From assembly GCA_024653345.1 (NCBI GenBank), contig JANLFV010000005.1:1-64000 (forward strand): a DNA stretch of 64,000 nucleotides, written 5' to 3'. Below are positions 41,065-49,907 of the stretch, in pieces. The translations under genes and the position numbers were made by a program. The notes below the pieces were generated by a model. The model saw only the letters and a program-made list of their open reading frames with translations. It did not search any database and was not told where the DNA came from. This DNA comes from Candidatus Acetothermia bacterium (GTDB lineage: Bacteria; Bipolaricaulota; Bipolaricaulia; RBG-16-55-9; JANLFV01). Numbering within the stretch: the first letter of the stretch is position 1; each line of letters starts with the position of its first letter.

Positions 41065-41661
41065 GTGGTCACTGATGACAGAAGGGTTGAAAAATTCGGG
41101 CTATTCAAGGAGGTGGCGGTGGAAGGTGCGGTCAGAGCGTTATCCCTGGACAAGTTGATCCGGCCTTATAGCAGGCGGATGGTCTATCGCGAAGGGGAGT
41201 ATGTCTACCTGCCCGGCGATCCGAGTGATTGCGTCTACTTGATCGTGAAGGGGCGAGTGAGGCTCTCCTATCCCGGCCGGGACGGGCGGCCGCTGCCGCT
41301 CTCGATCCTCGGAGAGGGGGAGGTCTTCGGCGAGATGGCCCTGGTCGGCGGGGAGCGGCGCGAGCTGATGGCCGAGGTCCTCGAGCGGAGCTCGATCTGG
41401 GCCATCGAGAAGGAGGGCTTCCTCCGCCTCCTGCAGGGGAACGCCAGCCTCTCCCTGCAGATCATGGAGGTCTTCATCCATCGCCTGAAGCTGCTGCAGG
41501 AGCGCGTGGTGGAGCTGCTCTTCTACGACCCGCTCGCCAAGCTCTCGCTCCTCCTCGCCCAGACGGCCCAGGAGGGCGAGGGCCAGGAGCTGGACCTGGT
41601 GAAACTGATTCGAGTGGCAATGGCTGACGGGGTCATTGCCACTCCTCTCTCCTCCAGCTAG
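41065..41661 (+). CDS. CRP/FNR-like cyclic-nucleotide-binding protein lacking the HTH domain
   Basis: From GTG 41065 the 198-residue product has a cNMP-binding beta roll (YREGEYVYLPGDPSDCVYLIVKGRVRL, LGEGEVFGEMALVGGERR) and the dimerisation helix (VFIHRLKLLQERVVELLFYDPLAKLSLLL). CRP-family proteins then continue after QELDL with a winged helix that binds DNA. Here the sequence diverges into VKLIRVAMADG and stops, and the last codons lie in a 10-base inverted repeat (41613-41643). The DNA-binding domain is therefore gone, so it cannot act as a normal regulator. Confidence 0.78.
   Translation: MVTDDRRVEKFGLFKEVAVEGAVRALSLDKLIRPYSRRMVYREGEYVYLPGDPSDCVYLIVKGRVRLSYPGRDGRPLPLSILGEGEVFGEMALVGGERRELMAEVLERSSIWAIEKEGFLRLLQGNASLSLQIMEVFIHRLKLLQERVVELLFYDPLAKLSLLLAQTAQEGEGQELDLVKLIRVAMADGVIATPLSSS
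41613..41643. repeat. Inverted repeat replacing the CRP HTH region
   Basis: AGTGGCAATG (41613-41622) and CATTGCCACT (41634-41643) are perfect arms around 11 bases. It may be a terminator or the end of an inserted or deleted element. Confidence 0.5.
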
Positions 41662-41672
41662 ACTGCCGAGGG

Positions 41673-42242
41673 TTAGCGCGGCCAGAAGAGGAGGACCGCC
41701 GCCGTAGCGGCGATCAAGAGCCCTAGCCCTATCCAGAGGATCACCCTGGTCTGAGCCTGCTGCTTCTTGATCTCCTTGATCGCCGAGGTGAGCGCGATCG
41801 TCCCGCGCAGAATCCCCTGAGAGAACTCCCCCTCCTGGAACGAGGGCATGATGTCGCGCTCCAGGATCTGCCGCAACTTCTCGTCCGTAAGGGCGCGGTT
41901 CAGCCGCTTCCCCGGATCGAGGCGGATCCTCCCGTCCCGCAGGGCCACGAGGAAGAGGAGGTCGTCCTGCCCCAGGCCCCACTGGGCGAAGACCGCCGCG
42001 CTGTAGTCGTCGATCTCCAGAGGGGCAGTGCTCTCGATGGTCAGGATCACCACCTTGCTCCCATACTTATCCTCGAGCGTCTTCAGGATGAGCGCTAGGG
42101 CCAGCTCGGTCTTCTCGTCCACGATCGCGGCGTAGTCGGAGACATAGCCCTGCTGTTCGGGGACCTGAGCCTTGCCGGCCAGCGCGGGGGCAGAAAGAAG
42201 GACCAGCAACGCCAGGAGCGTTCCGGAAAAGATTCTTGCCAT
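41673..42242 (-). CDS. TPM-domain membrane protein
   Basis: The 189-residue product starts at the second of two ATGs after AGGAGG. A signal peptide (TLLALLVLLSAPALAG) precedes a TPM domain: GYVSDYAAIVDEKTELALAL, SKVVILTIESTAPL, DDLLFLVALRDGRIRLDPG and ERDIMPSFQEGEFSQGI. One transmembrane helix (VILWIGLGLLIAATAAVLLF) ends it. It is a paralogue of the TPM protein at 16379-17152 but lacks the glycine-rich tail. It is monocistronic. Confidence 0.88.
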   Translation of the reverse strand: MARIFSGTLLALLVLLSAPALAGKAQVPEQQGYVSDYAAIVDEKTELALALILKTLEDKYGSKVVILTIESTAPLEIDDYSAAVFAQWGLGQDDLLFLVALRDGRIRLDPGKRLNRALTDEKLRQILERDIMPSFQEGEFSQGILRGTIALTSAIKEIKKQQAQTRVILWIGLGLLIAATAAVLLFWPR

Positions 42243-42266
42243 CATCTCCTCCTTGAGCTTTCCCCG

Positions 42267-42297
42267 ATTATAGCCCAGGGCCGCTGGGGCCGGTCAA
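42267..42297 (-). promoter_or_regulatory. Promoter for the TPM gene
   Basis: TTGACC (42297-42292), a 19-base spacer and TATAAT (42272-42267). Confidence 0.55.
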
Positions 42298-42304
42298 GCG
42301 GGAA

Positions 42305-42334
42305 TTGCCCGCGAGCTGGGGGCTCAGCTAGGCT
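42305..42334 (+). promoter_or_regulatory. Promoter for the secreted hydrolase
   Basis: TTGCCC (42305-42310), an 18-base spacer and TAGGCT (42329-42334), eight bases before ATG 42343. The GGAGG there abuts the ATG and is too close to work as an SD. Confidence 0.5.
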
Positions 42335-42342
42335 AAGGGAGG

Positions 42343-43779
42343 ATGAGATCGCTCCCCGCGCGACGGCAGAGGCTGAGCTTGGAGTCGCGCGTGTCGCCCG
42401 TCTTGCTAGCGACGGCCCTGGCGCTATGCTCCTTCCAGAGCCATCTCGGCGGCTCGCTCGCCGCGTCGGCCGTCGGGCCATGGACCTCTGAGTGTCTGGC
42501 ACTCCAGGCTGAGCCCGTGGGCGCAGCCAAGACCTTCGTCACCTGGCTCCCCTCGGAGGCCGCGCCGGACGGCGGGATCGCGGTCAGGGTGATCTACCCA
42601 GATCGGCCTCGCTATCCCGAAGGGACCGCGGCGGTCGTGGAGGTCCCCGGCGCGGACGATCCCGGCAGCGTAGACCTCCCGGCGCGCGCGGTGCCGGAGG
42701 ACCCTTTCGTCGCTCAGGGGCTGGTCCATCTCCTGTTCGCCTTCCCCGGCGGCGGGCGGCCGCCCCTGCAATCGGGCGGCGTCTACGACCATCGGGGGTT
42801 GGACTCATTGAAGGCAGTGCGGGATGTCGTCCGCTCCCTCCGCGGAGAGTTGAGGGAGGTGAACGGCTGCACGATCGCCGACCTTCTGCCCTACAGGGTC
42901 ACCCAGGTCGGGCTCGTCGGCTCCTCCAACGGCGGGAATACTTCCATTGTGGCCCTCGGGCTCTTCGGGGACGAGATGGATGTAGACTGGTATGTCGGCT
43001 GGGAGAACCCTGCGGGGGTCCAGTTTACCACCGTCGACCTCGGCTCGCGGGAGAAGCCTAATCCCGCTTACATCCCGGGCTCCTGCCGCCCCACCCCGGA
43101 GGGGGCCAGATGTGATGTCGATTACACTCACCTCCGCTGGGACGGAGAGGCGGTCTCCCGCGGCTGGGGGCCGCAGCGGGGCGGGGAGCGCGGCGCCCTC
43201 TACCATGATTTGAACGGGAACGGCCGCTACGATGAGCCCGATTACGTCCTTGGGGCCTACACCGGGACCTTCGCGGGCCAGGAGAAGCGGGTCTACTCGA
43301 CCGCGGCAATCGAGGCCGCGGCCGGCCGCGGGCTGCTCGACCCGTGGCCGGAGGGGGTCGCAACCGTTGAAGAGGCCCGCGAGTTCTGGCGAATTCGCGA
43401 TATGAGCCGGTATTACGATGATGTCATGACCAAGCTCCCCCAGCTTCGGGCGATCGTGATCGGCTCGCGGGACGACCATGTCCAGGAAACGCCGGACTAC
43501 CCGCACATTGTCCTCCAGTATCGGGGCTGGCAGGAGGCGGGGATGGAGTGGGTCCGGCTCAATCCCGACGCGGCCTATGTCGGGGCGCTGGCGGGCCGGG
43601 CACTCCCGGTCGCGGATAACGATGCCAACATGCTCGTGGACTATAACAACATTCTTGGCCTGGTCGAGCCGGAGATCGTGGGCGACCCTCTCCTCCAGTT
43701 GGCGGCCGTGCTGGAACTGAGCGATCGGACCTACCGGGATGACTGGCGAGCCAATTTGGACAAGCCCTTAAATATGTAG
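42343..43779 (+). CDS. Secreted alpha/beta hydrolase-like protein
   Basis: The 478-residue protein has a likely signal peptide (VSPVLLATALALCSF). It shows VRVIYPDRPRYPEGTAAVV, LVHLLFAFPGGG and a nucleophile elbow VGLVGSSNGGNTSI, in which GSSNG fits GxSxG. A late RAIVIGSRDDHVQ gives a plausible acid and His. DLNGNGRYDEPD resembles a calcium-binding loop inserted in the lid. Overall it looks like a prolyl-oligopeptidase-type or esterase-type hydrolase; substrate unknown. Confidence 0.7.
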   Translation: MRSLPARRQRLSLESRVSPVLLATALALCSFQSHLGGSLAASAVGPWTSECLALQAEPVGAAKTFVTWLPSEAAPDGGIAVRVIYPDRPRYPEGTAAVVEVPGADDPGSVDLPARAVPEDPFVAQGLVHLLFAFPGGGRPPLQSGGVYDHRGLDSLKAVRDVVRSLRGELREVNGCTIADLLPYRVTQVGLVGSSNGGNTSIVALGLFGDEMDVDWYVGWENPAGVQFTTVDLGSREKPNPAYIPGSCRPTPEGARCDVDYTHLRWDGEAVSRGWGPQRGGERGALYHDLNGNGRYDEPDYVLGAYTGTFAGQEKRVYSTAAIEAAAGRGLLDPWPEGVATVEEAREFWRIRDMSRYYDDVMTKLPQLRAIVIGSRDDHVQETPDYPHIVLQYRGWQEAGMEWVRLNPDAAYVGALAGRALPVADNDANMLVDYNNILGLVEPEIVGDPLLQLAAVLELSDRTYRDDWRANLDKPLNM

Positions 43780-43809
43780 AGGGCCGCCTTCCATTGATGG
43801 CGCAAGGCC

Positions 43810-45213
43810 TCAGTTCCCCGGCCTCCTTCTCACGAAGAGATGGATCGGCCGCTCCAGCCCGGCCAGGGCCGCCTCCATCAGGGCCTCGGGGAGCGTGGGA
43901 TGGGGGTGGACCGTCCGGGCCAGGTCTTCCAAGGTCGCGCCGGCCTCGACCGCCAGGGCCGCCTCGCCGATCAGGCTCGAGGCCTCCGGGCCGACGATCT
44001 CCGCGCCGAGCAAGGCCTTGCTCTCAGCATCGGCGACGAGCTTGACAAAGCCTTCGGCCTCCCCCATTGCCGCCGCTCTCCCCAAAGCGGCGAAGGGGAA
44101 CTTCCCCACGACGATCCTCCGGCCTTGGGCTTGGGCCTCGGCCTCGCTCAGCCCGACATAAGCCACCTCCGGATCGGTGAAGATCACCGCCGGGACGGCC
44201 TTGAAGGGGGCCGTCGGGAGGCCGGCGAGCGCCTCGGCCGCGAGGAGCCCCTCATGGGAGGCCTTATGGGCCAGCATTGGCGGGCCGGCCGCATCCCCGA
44301 TGGCGAAGATCCGGGGGTTGCTCGTCCGGAATCGCCCGTCCACTCTGATGAAGCCCCTCTCGGTGAGCTCGACCCCGGCCTCCTCCAGCCCCAGCGCGGC
44401 GGTGTTCGGCCCCCGGCCCACGGCCTGGAGGATCTTCTCTGCCTCAAGCCTCTGCTCGCCCTCGGGGGTCTCGACGAGCAGCTCCGCCCCTAAGCGGCCC
44501 CGCCGGAGCCCCTTGGCCTTGGCCCTCAAGAGGACCCCCACTCCGAGCCCGCGGAGCCGCCGCTCGACCGGCCGCACAAGCTCGGCGGGCACGCCCGGGA
44601 GGAGTTGGTCCATTATCTCCACGACCGTCACCTTGCTCCCGAGCTTGGCATAGAGAGTCCCCAGCTCGAGCCCGATATAGCCCCCGCCGATCACGATTAG
44701 GGCCGCGGGCACCTCCCGAAGGGCCAGGGCATCGGTCGAATCGAGGACCAGCTCATGGTCGAACTCCAGGCCGGGGAGCTCCAGAGGCCGCGAGCCCGGA
44801 GCAACAATACAATGCCCAAACTCGATGGTCTCCCCCTCGGGGCCCTCGAGCTCGGCCGCCTTTTCGGAGATGAACGAGGCCCGGCCCTGGATCACCCTCA
44901 CGCCGTTGGCCGCGAGGAGCTTGGCGATCCCCTCCCGAAGGCGGGCGACCACCCCTTCCTTCCAAGACTGGAGCCTCCCCAGGTCCAAGTGGAGGCCCTC
45001 GACGGAGATGCCGAGCGGCTCGAGCTCGGGGATCTTATGGTAGAGATTGGCGGCATGGATGAGGGCCTTGGAGGGGATGCAGCCGACATTCAGGCAGACC
45101 CCGCCGAGCCGGTCCTGCTCGATGAGCGTCACTTCTTTCCCGAGCTGGGCGGCCCGGATGGCCGCGACATAGCCTCCCGGCCCGCCGCCGACGATCAGGA
45201 GCTCGGTCTTCAT
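43810..45213 (-). CDS. lpdA: Dihydrolipoyl dehydrogenase
   Basis: The 467-residue flavoprotein has the FAD site [19 protein letters not shown], the redox disulfide Cys40/Cys45 in [15 protein letters not shown], the NAD site [20 protein letters not shown] and the C-terminal active-site His/Glu in [14 protein letters not shown]. It reoxidises dihydrolipoamide of 2-oxoacid dehydrogenase or glycine-cleavage complexes. It overlaps lipA by four bases. No E2 or H-protein gene is in the window. Confidence 0.96.
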   Translation of the reverse strand: MKTELLIVGGGPGGYVAAIRAAQLGKEVTLIEQDRLGGVCLNVGCIPSKALIHAANLYHKIPELEPLGISVEGLHLDLGRLQSWKEGVVARLREGIAKLLAANGVRVIQGRASFISEKAAELEGPEGETIEFGHCIVAPGSRPLELPGLEFDHELVLDSTDALALREVPAALIVIGGGYIGLELGTLYAKLGSKVTVVEIMDQLLPGVPAELVRPVERRLRGLGVGVLLRAKAKGLRRGRLGAELLVETPEGEQRLEAEKILQAVGRGPNTAALGLEEAGVELTERGFIRVDGRFRTSNPRIFAIGDAAGPPMLAHKASHEGLLAAEALAGLPTAPFKAVPAVIFTDPEVAYVGLSEAEAQAQGRRIVVGKFPFAALGRAAAMGEAEGFVKLVADAESKALLGAEIVGPEASSLIGEAALAVEAGATLEDLARTVHPHPTLPEALMEAALAGLERPIHLFVRRRPGN

Positions 45214-46085
45214 CGGCGTCTGGCCTTCTTGAAGAGCTCCCCGGCGCGGTAGGAGCTCCGGACCAGCGGCCCGGCGGCCACGGCCAGGAAGCCCAGCTCC
45301 TCCCCTAAGCGGGCATAGCGCTCGAACCGCTCGGGCGGGAGGTATTCCCGGACCTCGAGGTGCCGCTTCGTCGGCTGGAGATACTGCCCGAGCGTGAGGA
45401 AATCGACCCCCGCATCCCGGAGGTCCCGCATCGCCTCCAAGACCTCCTCTTCGGTCTCCCCCAGCCCGAGCATGAGCGAGGACTTCGTGTAGATCGAGGG
45501 CTCGAGCCGCTTGATCTCCGCTAAGACCTCGAAGGATTGCCGATAGCCCGCCCGGCGGTCCCGGACGAGCGGGGTGAGCCGCGCGACCGTCTCGATGTTG
45601 TGGCCGACTACATCCGGTCCGGCCTCCACGACCCTCTTGAGGGACTCGATGTCGCCCTGGAAGTCGGGGATGAGGACCTCGACCGAGGAGGCGCAGCCTC
45701 CCCTTTTGATCGCCTCGACCGTCTTGGCGAAGTGCGCGGCCCCGCCGTCAGGGAGGTCGTCCCGGCTCACTGAAGTGAGCACAACATAGTCTAGGCCCCA
45801 CTCGGCCACCGCTTGGGCCACCTTCTCGGGCTCCTCCGGGTCCGGAGGCTCGGGCCGGCCCTTGGCCACGGCACAGAAGCGGCAGCCGCGGGTGCAGACC
45901 TCCCCGAGGAGCATGATCGTGGCCGTCCCACTTCCCCAGCACTCATCGATGTTCGGGCAGTGGGCCCCCTCGCAGACCGTGTGGAGCCCGAAGCGGCGGA
46001 GGGCCCCCTTGATCCGAGCATAACCCCCTCGCCCCGGTGGGCGGACCTTGAGCCAGGCCGGCTTCCGCCTGGCAGCGGTTGGCAT
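45210..46085 (-). CDS. lipA: Lipoyl synthase
   Basis: The 291-residue radical-SAM enzyme has the auxiliary cluster cysteines Cys38, Cys43 and Cys49 ([13 protein letters not shown]), the radical-SAM cysteines Cys64, Cys68 and Cys71 (CTRGCRFC) and the C-terminal RSSYRAGE serine. It inserts two sulfurs into octanoyl groups on lipoyl proteins. Its ATG is seven bases after the superoxide reductase stop, so it is probably the downstream part of the oxygen-defence operon. Confidence 0.97.
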   Translation of the reverse strand: MPTAARRKPAWLKVRPPGRGGYARIKGALRRFGLHTVCEGAHCPNIDECWGSGTATIMLLGEVCTRGCRFCAVAKGRPEPPDPEEPEKVAQAVAEWGLDYVVLTSVSRDDLPDGGAAHFAKTVEAIKRGGCASSVEVLIPDFQGDIESLKRVVEAGPDVVGHNIETVARLTPLVRDRRAGYRQSFEVLAEIKRLEPSIYTKSSLMLGLGETEEEVLEAMRDLRDAGVDFLTLGQYLQPTKRHLEVREYLPPERFERYARLGEELGFLAVAAGPLVRSSYRAGELFKKARRR

Positions 46086-46092
46086 CAGCTTC

Positions 46093-46488
46093 TCAGCCGA
46101 CCTTGACCTCCTTGGCCGACTGCCACAGCCCGTGGATGTTGCAGAACGCCAGGGCGTAGAGCGTCCCGGACTTGGCGGTCTTGAACGAGGTCGAGACCTC
46201 GTGGTGGGTATAGATCGAGCTCGTGTCCGGCCCCTCGGTCGATTCGCCGTGGGCGGCGAACTCGAAGTGCCCGAGCTGGTAGGTGAACTTCTCCCCCTCG
46301 GGGTGGAAGAAGAGCTCGATCCAGCGGATGTGATGGGCTGTGGTATTGGGGTGCGCGATCTCCTTCCCCAGGCTCACCTTCACTTGAACGAGCTCGTTCG
46401 CCTTCACCTTCTCGGGGCACTCGATGACCGGGACATGCTTCTCCTTCTTCCAGTCGGCCTCCTGGATGTGTTCGGCAAATTTGACCAT
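46093..46488 (-). CDS. Superoxide reductase (neelaredoxin type)
   Basis: The 131-residue protein has the SOR iron ligands His18 (EKHVPVIE, with the conserved Glu16-Lys17), His46 and His52 ([12 protein letters not shown]), and Cys116 and His119 (FCNIHGLW). It lacks the N-terminal desulforedoxin domain, so it is the one-iron type. It reduces superoxide to hydrogen peroxide without making oxygen. It lies four bases after the peroxiredoxin gene. Confidence 0.96.
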   Translation of the reverse strand: MVKFAEHIQEADWKKEKHVPVIECPEKVKANELVQVKVSLGKEIAHPNTTAHHIRWIELFFHPEGEKFTYQLGHFEFAAHGESTEGPDTSSIYTHHEVSTSFKTAKSGTLYALAFCNIHGLWQSAKEVKVG

Positions 46489-46492
46489 CGGC

Positions 46493-47164
46493 TCACCTCC
46501 TCCCCTCGAGCCTCTTGTGGCAGAACCACCAGTCGTAGCACTCCACCTTCCCGGCCTTGGCCTCCTCGAGACGCTTCTTAGCCCCCTCCTCTGAGGAGGG
46601 CGGGGGGACGATCACTCGGTCCTTGAGGAACTCATTCTCCGGCCAGCCGGCGGGGAGAGCCACCTTCTCCCGATCGGCGGTCTGGAGGGCCCGGAGGAGC
46701 CGGAGGATCTCGTCCATATTCCGCCCGACATTGAGGGGGTAGTAGATGATCGCTCGGATGAGCCCCTCAGGGTCGATGAGGAAGACCGCTCGGACGGTCT
46801 GGGCCTCCGCGGCCCCAGGATGGAGCATCCCATAGAGCTCCCCGATCTTGCCGGTATTGTCGGCGATGATCGGGAAGGGGATCTCTACCCCCAACTTCTC
46901 CTTGATCCACTCGACCCACTTGATGTGGGAGAAGACCTGGTCGATCGAGAGGCCCAAGAGCTCGGCCCCCAGGGCCTTGAACTGCTCATAGCGCTTGGCG
47001 AAGGCCACAAATTCGGTGGTGCAGACCGGGGTATAATCGGCGGGATGAGAGAAGAGGACCACCCACTTCCCCTTGTAATCCTTGGGGAAGTCGAGCGGCC
47101 CGTGGGTAGTCCTCGCCTGGAAGGCTGGTGCCGGATCGCCGATCAATGGCAAGCACTTCTCCAT
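46493..47164 (-). CDS. Peroxiredoxin (Prx6/1-Cys-like)
   Basis: The 223-residue protein has the peroxidatic Cys48 in [15 protein letters not shown], the conserved Arg region ([20 protein letters not shown]) and the long C-terminal arm of the Prx6 group ([14 protein letters not shown]). Two more cysteines in [12 protein letters not shown] could resolve the sulfenic acid. It reduces peroxides formed by superoxide reductase. Same operon. Confidence 0.95.
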   Translation of the reverse strand: MEKCLPLIGDPAPAFQARTTHGPLDFPKDYKGKWVVLFSHPADYTPVCTTEFVAFAKRYEQFKALGAELLGLSIDQVFSHIKWVEWIKEKLGVEIPFPIIADNTGKIGELYGMLHPGAAEAQTVRAVFLIDPEGLIRAIIYYPLNVGRNMDEILRLLRALQTADREKVALPAGWPENEFLKDRVIVPPPSSEEGAKKRLEEAKAGKVECYDWWFCHKRLEGRR

Positions 47165-47168
47165 CCGC

Positions 47169-47669
47169 TCACCTCCTCGCCCTCGTTCTCCCCCTGGCCC
47201 TTGCTGCTCGCCTCTTCGGCCGCTCCGCCGCCTCCGCTGCTGCCCCTGCTCCCGCCTCCTGCAGGAGGGTCCCGAACTCGTTGTGGTGCTCCTCCTCGTC
47301 CTCGAGGATCCCGCGGAACATGTGGGCGGTCGTCACATCCCCTTCCTTCTCCGCTAGGGCGATGATCTCCTTATACATCGCGATCGCCTCCTCCTCGGCC
47401 TTCAGGTCGAGCTGGAGCATCTCCTTCCACTCCTCCCCGACGGTGATCGGGGCCGGCTTGGTCGTGGGGACCCCGCCCAGATAGTCCACCCGCTCGGCGA
47501 TCGCCTCGGCGTGCTTCATCTCGGTGATGGCGGTGGCCCGGAAGACCCCCCCGATCGCGGCCGCATGGGGCCCGGCGATCCGGACATGCTGCCACATATA
47601 CTGGATCGAGACCTGGAGCTCCCGCGCGATCGCCTCGTTCAGCATCTCCAGCAGCTTCTTCGATGCCAT
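47169..47669 (-). CDS. Bacterioferritin/ferritin-like diiron protein
   Basis: The 166-residue protein has a four-helix ferritin core: [40 protein letters not shown] with Exx[20 protein letters not shown] and [17 protein letters not shown] with ExxHH. An Ala/Arg-rich tail of about 25 residues is unusual and could contact DNA or other polyanions. It has its own promoter at 47706-47735 besides operon read-through. Likely role: iron storage or peroxide removal. Confidence 0.88.
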   Translation of the reverse strand: MASKKLLEMLNEAIARELQVSIQYMWQHVRIAGPHAAAIGGVFRATAITEMKHAEAIAERVDYLGGVPTTKPAPITVGEEWKEMLQLDLKAEEEAIAMYKEIIALAEKEGDVTTAHMFRGILEDEEEHHNEFGTLLQEAGAGAAAEAAERPKRRAARARGRTRARR

Positions 47670-47705
47670 CCTGACCTCCTTGATATGTTGGACTCTGCTC
47701 AGCCC

Positions 47706-47735
47706 AGTCTAGTCAAGACCTGCCCCGGCCGTCAA
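47706..47735 (-). promoter_or_regulatory. Internal promoter before ferritin-prx-sor
   Basis: TTGACG (47735-47730), an 18-base spacer and TAGACT (47711-47706), then AAGGAGG before the ferritin ATG. Confidence 0.6.
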
Positions 47736-47737
47736 AA

Positions 47738-48241
47738 TCAGAAGACCTTGAACTTCTCCCGCGCGGCCCCGCAGACGGGGCAGCGGTCGGGGGCCTCCCC
47801 CTCGACGGTATAGCCGCAGACGGGGCAGATGTAGACCTTCCCGAGCCGGAGGTCCTTCCCGCCCGCCAGGGCCTGCTTGGCCTTTTGATACATCCCGGCG
47901 TGGATCTTCTCCGCCTCGAGGGCGTAATGGGTCGAGCGGACCGCCCCTTGCTCGTTCTGGAGCTCAGCCACCTTGTTGTAGGCGGGATACATCTCCTCGA
48001 CCTCGAAGGTCTCGCCGTCGATCGCCGTCTGGAGGTTCCCCGTCGTCTCCTTGATCCCGCCGAGTTCACGATAGTGGTTGGTGGCGTGGACCTGCTCGGC
48101 ATAGGCGATGGCCCGGAAGAGCCGGGCCACATTGGGATAGCCCTCCTCTTCCGCTCGCTCGGCGAAGATCAGGTAGCGCATGTGGGCCATGCTCTCCCCA
48201 GCGAAGGCGCTGTTCAGGTTCTGCTCGGTGATCTTGTGCAT
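47738..48241 (-). CDS. Rubrerythrin
   Basis: The 167-residue protein has a diiron four-helix domain (LNSAFAGESMAHMRYLIFAE, EQVHATNHYREL, YPAYNKVAELQNEQGA, ALEAEKIHAGMY) and a C-terminal rubredoxin-like site with CPVCGYTVEG and CPVCGAAREKF. It acts as an NADH-linked peroxidase with rubredoxin or other donors. It starts 12 bases after the flavodiiron gene. Confidence 0.96.
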   Translation of the reverse strand: MHKITEQNLNSAFAGESMAHMRYLIFAERAEEEGYPNVARLFRAIAYAEQVHATNHYRELGGIKETTGNLQTAIDGETFEVEEMYPAYNKVAELQNEQGAVRSTHYALEAEKIHAGMYQKAKQALAGGKDLRLGKVYICPVCGYTVEGEAPDRCPVCGAAREKFKVF

Positions 48242-48253
48242 CTTTACCTCCTT

Positions 48254-49447
48254 TCATTCAGATCCTTTCAGCACCCGCTCGGCCACGGCCCGGCCGAGGG
48301 CCGCGCCCTGCTCTAATTCCGCCTCGGTCGGGCGGCCGTTGAATTCGACGACCGGCCCGACCAACTCCCACTTCAGCTCTTCGATAATGCTTCTCATCGC
48401 CTTCACGGCCCCGCCGGACCAGCCGAAGGAGCCGAAGAGGCCGACGAGCCTGTGCTGGAGCCGCTTCCGCTGGGCCAGGCGCAGGAATTGCTCGATCGGG
48501 ACGAAGACCCCGCCGTCGTAGGTCGGGGCCCCCAGAATCAGCGCCTTGTAGCGCCAGGTCTCGGCCAGGAGGAAGCTGGGGTGAGTCCGGGAGGCATCCA
48601 TCACCCGCAGCGGCGCGCCTTTGGCGATCACCCCGCGGGCGACGCGCTCGGCCAAGAGCTCAGTGTCGCCATACATCGAGCCGTAAATAAGGACGACGCC
48701 GGGCTCGCCCTCCATCCGGCTCCAGCGGTCGTAGAGCCCGACGATCCTGCTCGGATCTTTCCGCCAGACCGGGCCGTGCGAGGGGGCGATGGTCCGGATC
48801 TCGAGGCCCTTGAGCCTCTGGATCGCCCTTTGGGTGGGATTGGTATACATCCCGACGATGTTAGAAAAATAGCGGAGGCTCTCGGGCTCATATCGGGCGA
48901 GGTCCAGCTCATAGTCGAAGAGCCCCCCGTCCAGGGCCCCGAAGCCGCCGAAGGCGTCCCCGGAGAAGAGAATCTTCTCCTCCGGCAGGTAGGTCATCAT
49001 CGTCTCCGGCCAGTGGACGAACGGGGTCTCATAAAAGATGAGGCTATGCCTCCCCAGGCTGAGCTTCTGGCCGTCCCAAACGGGCTCGAACCCCTCCTCA
49101 ATTCCGTAGAGGGCTTTCAATAGGCCCCTGGCCTTCTCGGTCCCTAGGATCTTGAGATTCGGCGCGAGCCTCCGGATGAGCGGGAGCGCCCCGGAGTGGT
49201 CCGGCTCCATGTGGTTGACGACCAAGTAGTCGAGCTTCCCGGGATCGAGGACCTCCTCGATGTTCCGGACGAGCTCGAGGGCGAAAGGCCCCTTGACGGT
49301 GTCGATCAGGGCCACCTTCTCATCCACGATCAGGTAGGAGTTGTAGCTCACCCCTTGGGGGAGGGGCCAGACCGACTCAAAGAGGTCGGTCTCGCGGTCG
49401 TTCACCCCCACCCAGAAGATTCCCTTCGCGAGCTCGATCGCGCTCAT
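48254..49447 (-). CDS. Flavodiiron protein, copy 1
   Basis: The 397-residue protein has a metallo-beta-lactamase-like diiron domain (NHMEPDHSGALP for the HxExD ligands, FVHWPETMMTYL, SGDAFGGFG, IAPSHGPVW) and a C-terminal flavodoxin domain (LIYGSMYGDTELLAERVARG, GAPTYDGGVFVPIEQFL, GLFGSFGWSGGAVKAM). It reduces oxygen to water or nitric oxide to N2O. It overlaps the PerR-like gene by four bases, so regulator and enzyme are co-translated. A second copy lies at 56456-57632. Confidence 0.96.
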   Translation of the reverse strand: MSAIELAKGIFWVGVNDRETDLFESVWPLPQGVSYNSYLIVDEKVALIDTVKGPFALELVRNIEEVLDPGKLDYLVVNHMEPDHSGALPLIRRLAPNLKILGTEKARGLLKALYGIEEGFEPVWDGQKLSLGRHSLIFYETPFVHWPETMMTYLPEEKILFSGDAFGGFGALDGGLFDYELDLARYEPESLRYFSNIVGMYTNPTQRAIQRLKGLEIRTIAPSHGPVWRKDPSRIVGLYDRWSRMEGEPGVVLIYGSMYGDTELLAERVARGVIAKGAPLRVMDASRTHPSFLLAETWRYKALILGAPTYDGGVFVPIEQFLRLAQRKRLQHRLVGLFGSFGWSGGAVKAMRSIIEELKWELVGPVVEFNGRPTEAELEQGAALGRAVAERVLKGSE

Positions 49448-49872
49448 TGCCGATCCTCCTCCTTCAGGCAGTCGGCGCAGAGGCCGTAGAGCGAGAGCTG
49501 GGCCTCCTCGACTCGGTGGCCCTCGAACTCCTTCCCCGCGAGGTCCTTAAGCCCCGGCGGGGCCGCGAGGTCGAAGAGCCGGCTGCAGCGGCGGCAGCGG
49601 AAGTGGCAGTGCGGCTCGGTCTTGAGGTCATAGCGTGCGGCCTGGGGCTCGATCCGCAGCTCGGCCACCTCCCCCAGCGCTTTCAGGACCTCCAGGGTGT
49701 TGTAGACCGTAGCCCGGGAGAGCATCGGGTAGCGCCGGGCGAGCTTCGCATAGAGCTCCTCCGCGGTCGGATGGCCCCCCTCCTCCAAGAGCTCGATGAC
49801 CGCCAGCCGCTGGGGGGTGAGCTTGAACCCCGCCTCCCGCAGCCGCGCGATCAGCCGGTCTCGCTCCTCCAT
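49444..49872 (-). CDS. Fur/PerR-family metalloregulator
   Basis: From ATG 49872 the 142-residue protein has the Fur winged helix (AGFKLTPQRLAVIELLEEGG, YPMLSRATVYNTLEVLKALG) and the metal sites HCHFRCRRCSRLFDL and YGLCADCLKEE with CxxC pairs. Genome context suggests PerR, controlling peroxide and oxygen defence. A TATACT ends seven bases before the ATG and no SD is present, so a leaderless mRNA is likely; a longer frame to 49998 would overlap dpsL. Confidence 0.93.
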   Translation of the reverse strand: MEERDRLIARLREAGFKLTPQRLAVIELLEEGGHPTAEELYAKLARRYPMLSRATVYNTLEVLKALGEVAELRIEPQAARYDLKTEPHCHFRCRRCSRLFDLAAPPGLKDLAGKEFEGHRVEEAQLSLYGLCADCLKEEDRQ

Positions 49873-49879
49873 AGGCTCG

Positions 49880-49885
49880 AGTATA
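49880..49885 (-). promoter_or_regulatory. -10 element just before perR
   Basis: TATACT (49885-49880) seven bases before the ATG. The -35 is poor, so activation or read-through from dpsL may matter. Confidence 0.45.
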
Positions 49886-49907
49886 TCCCGGATCGGGCTC
49901 GGCATCT

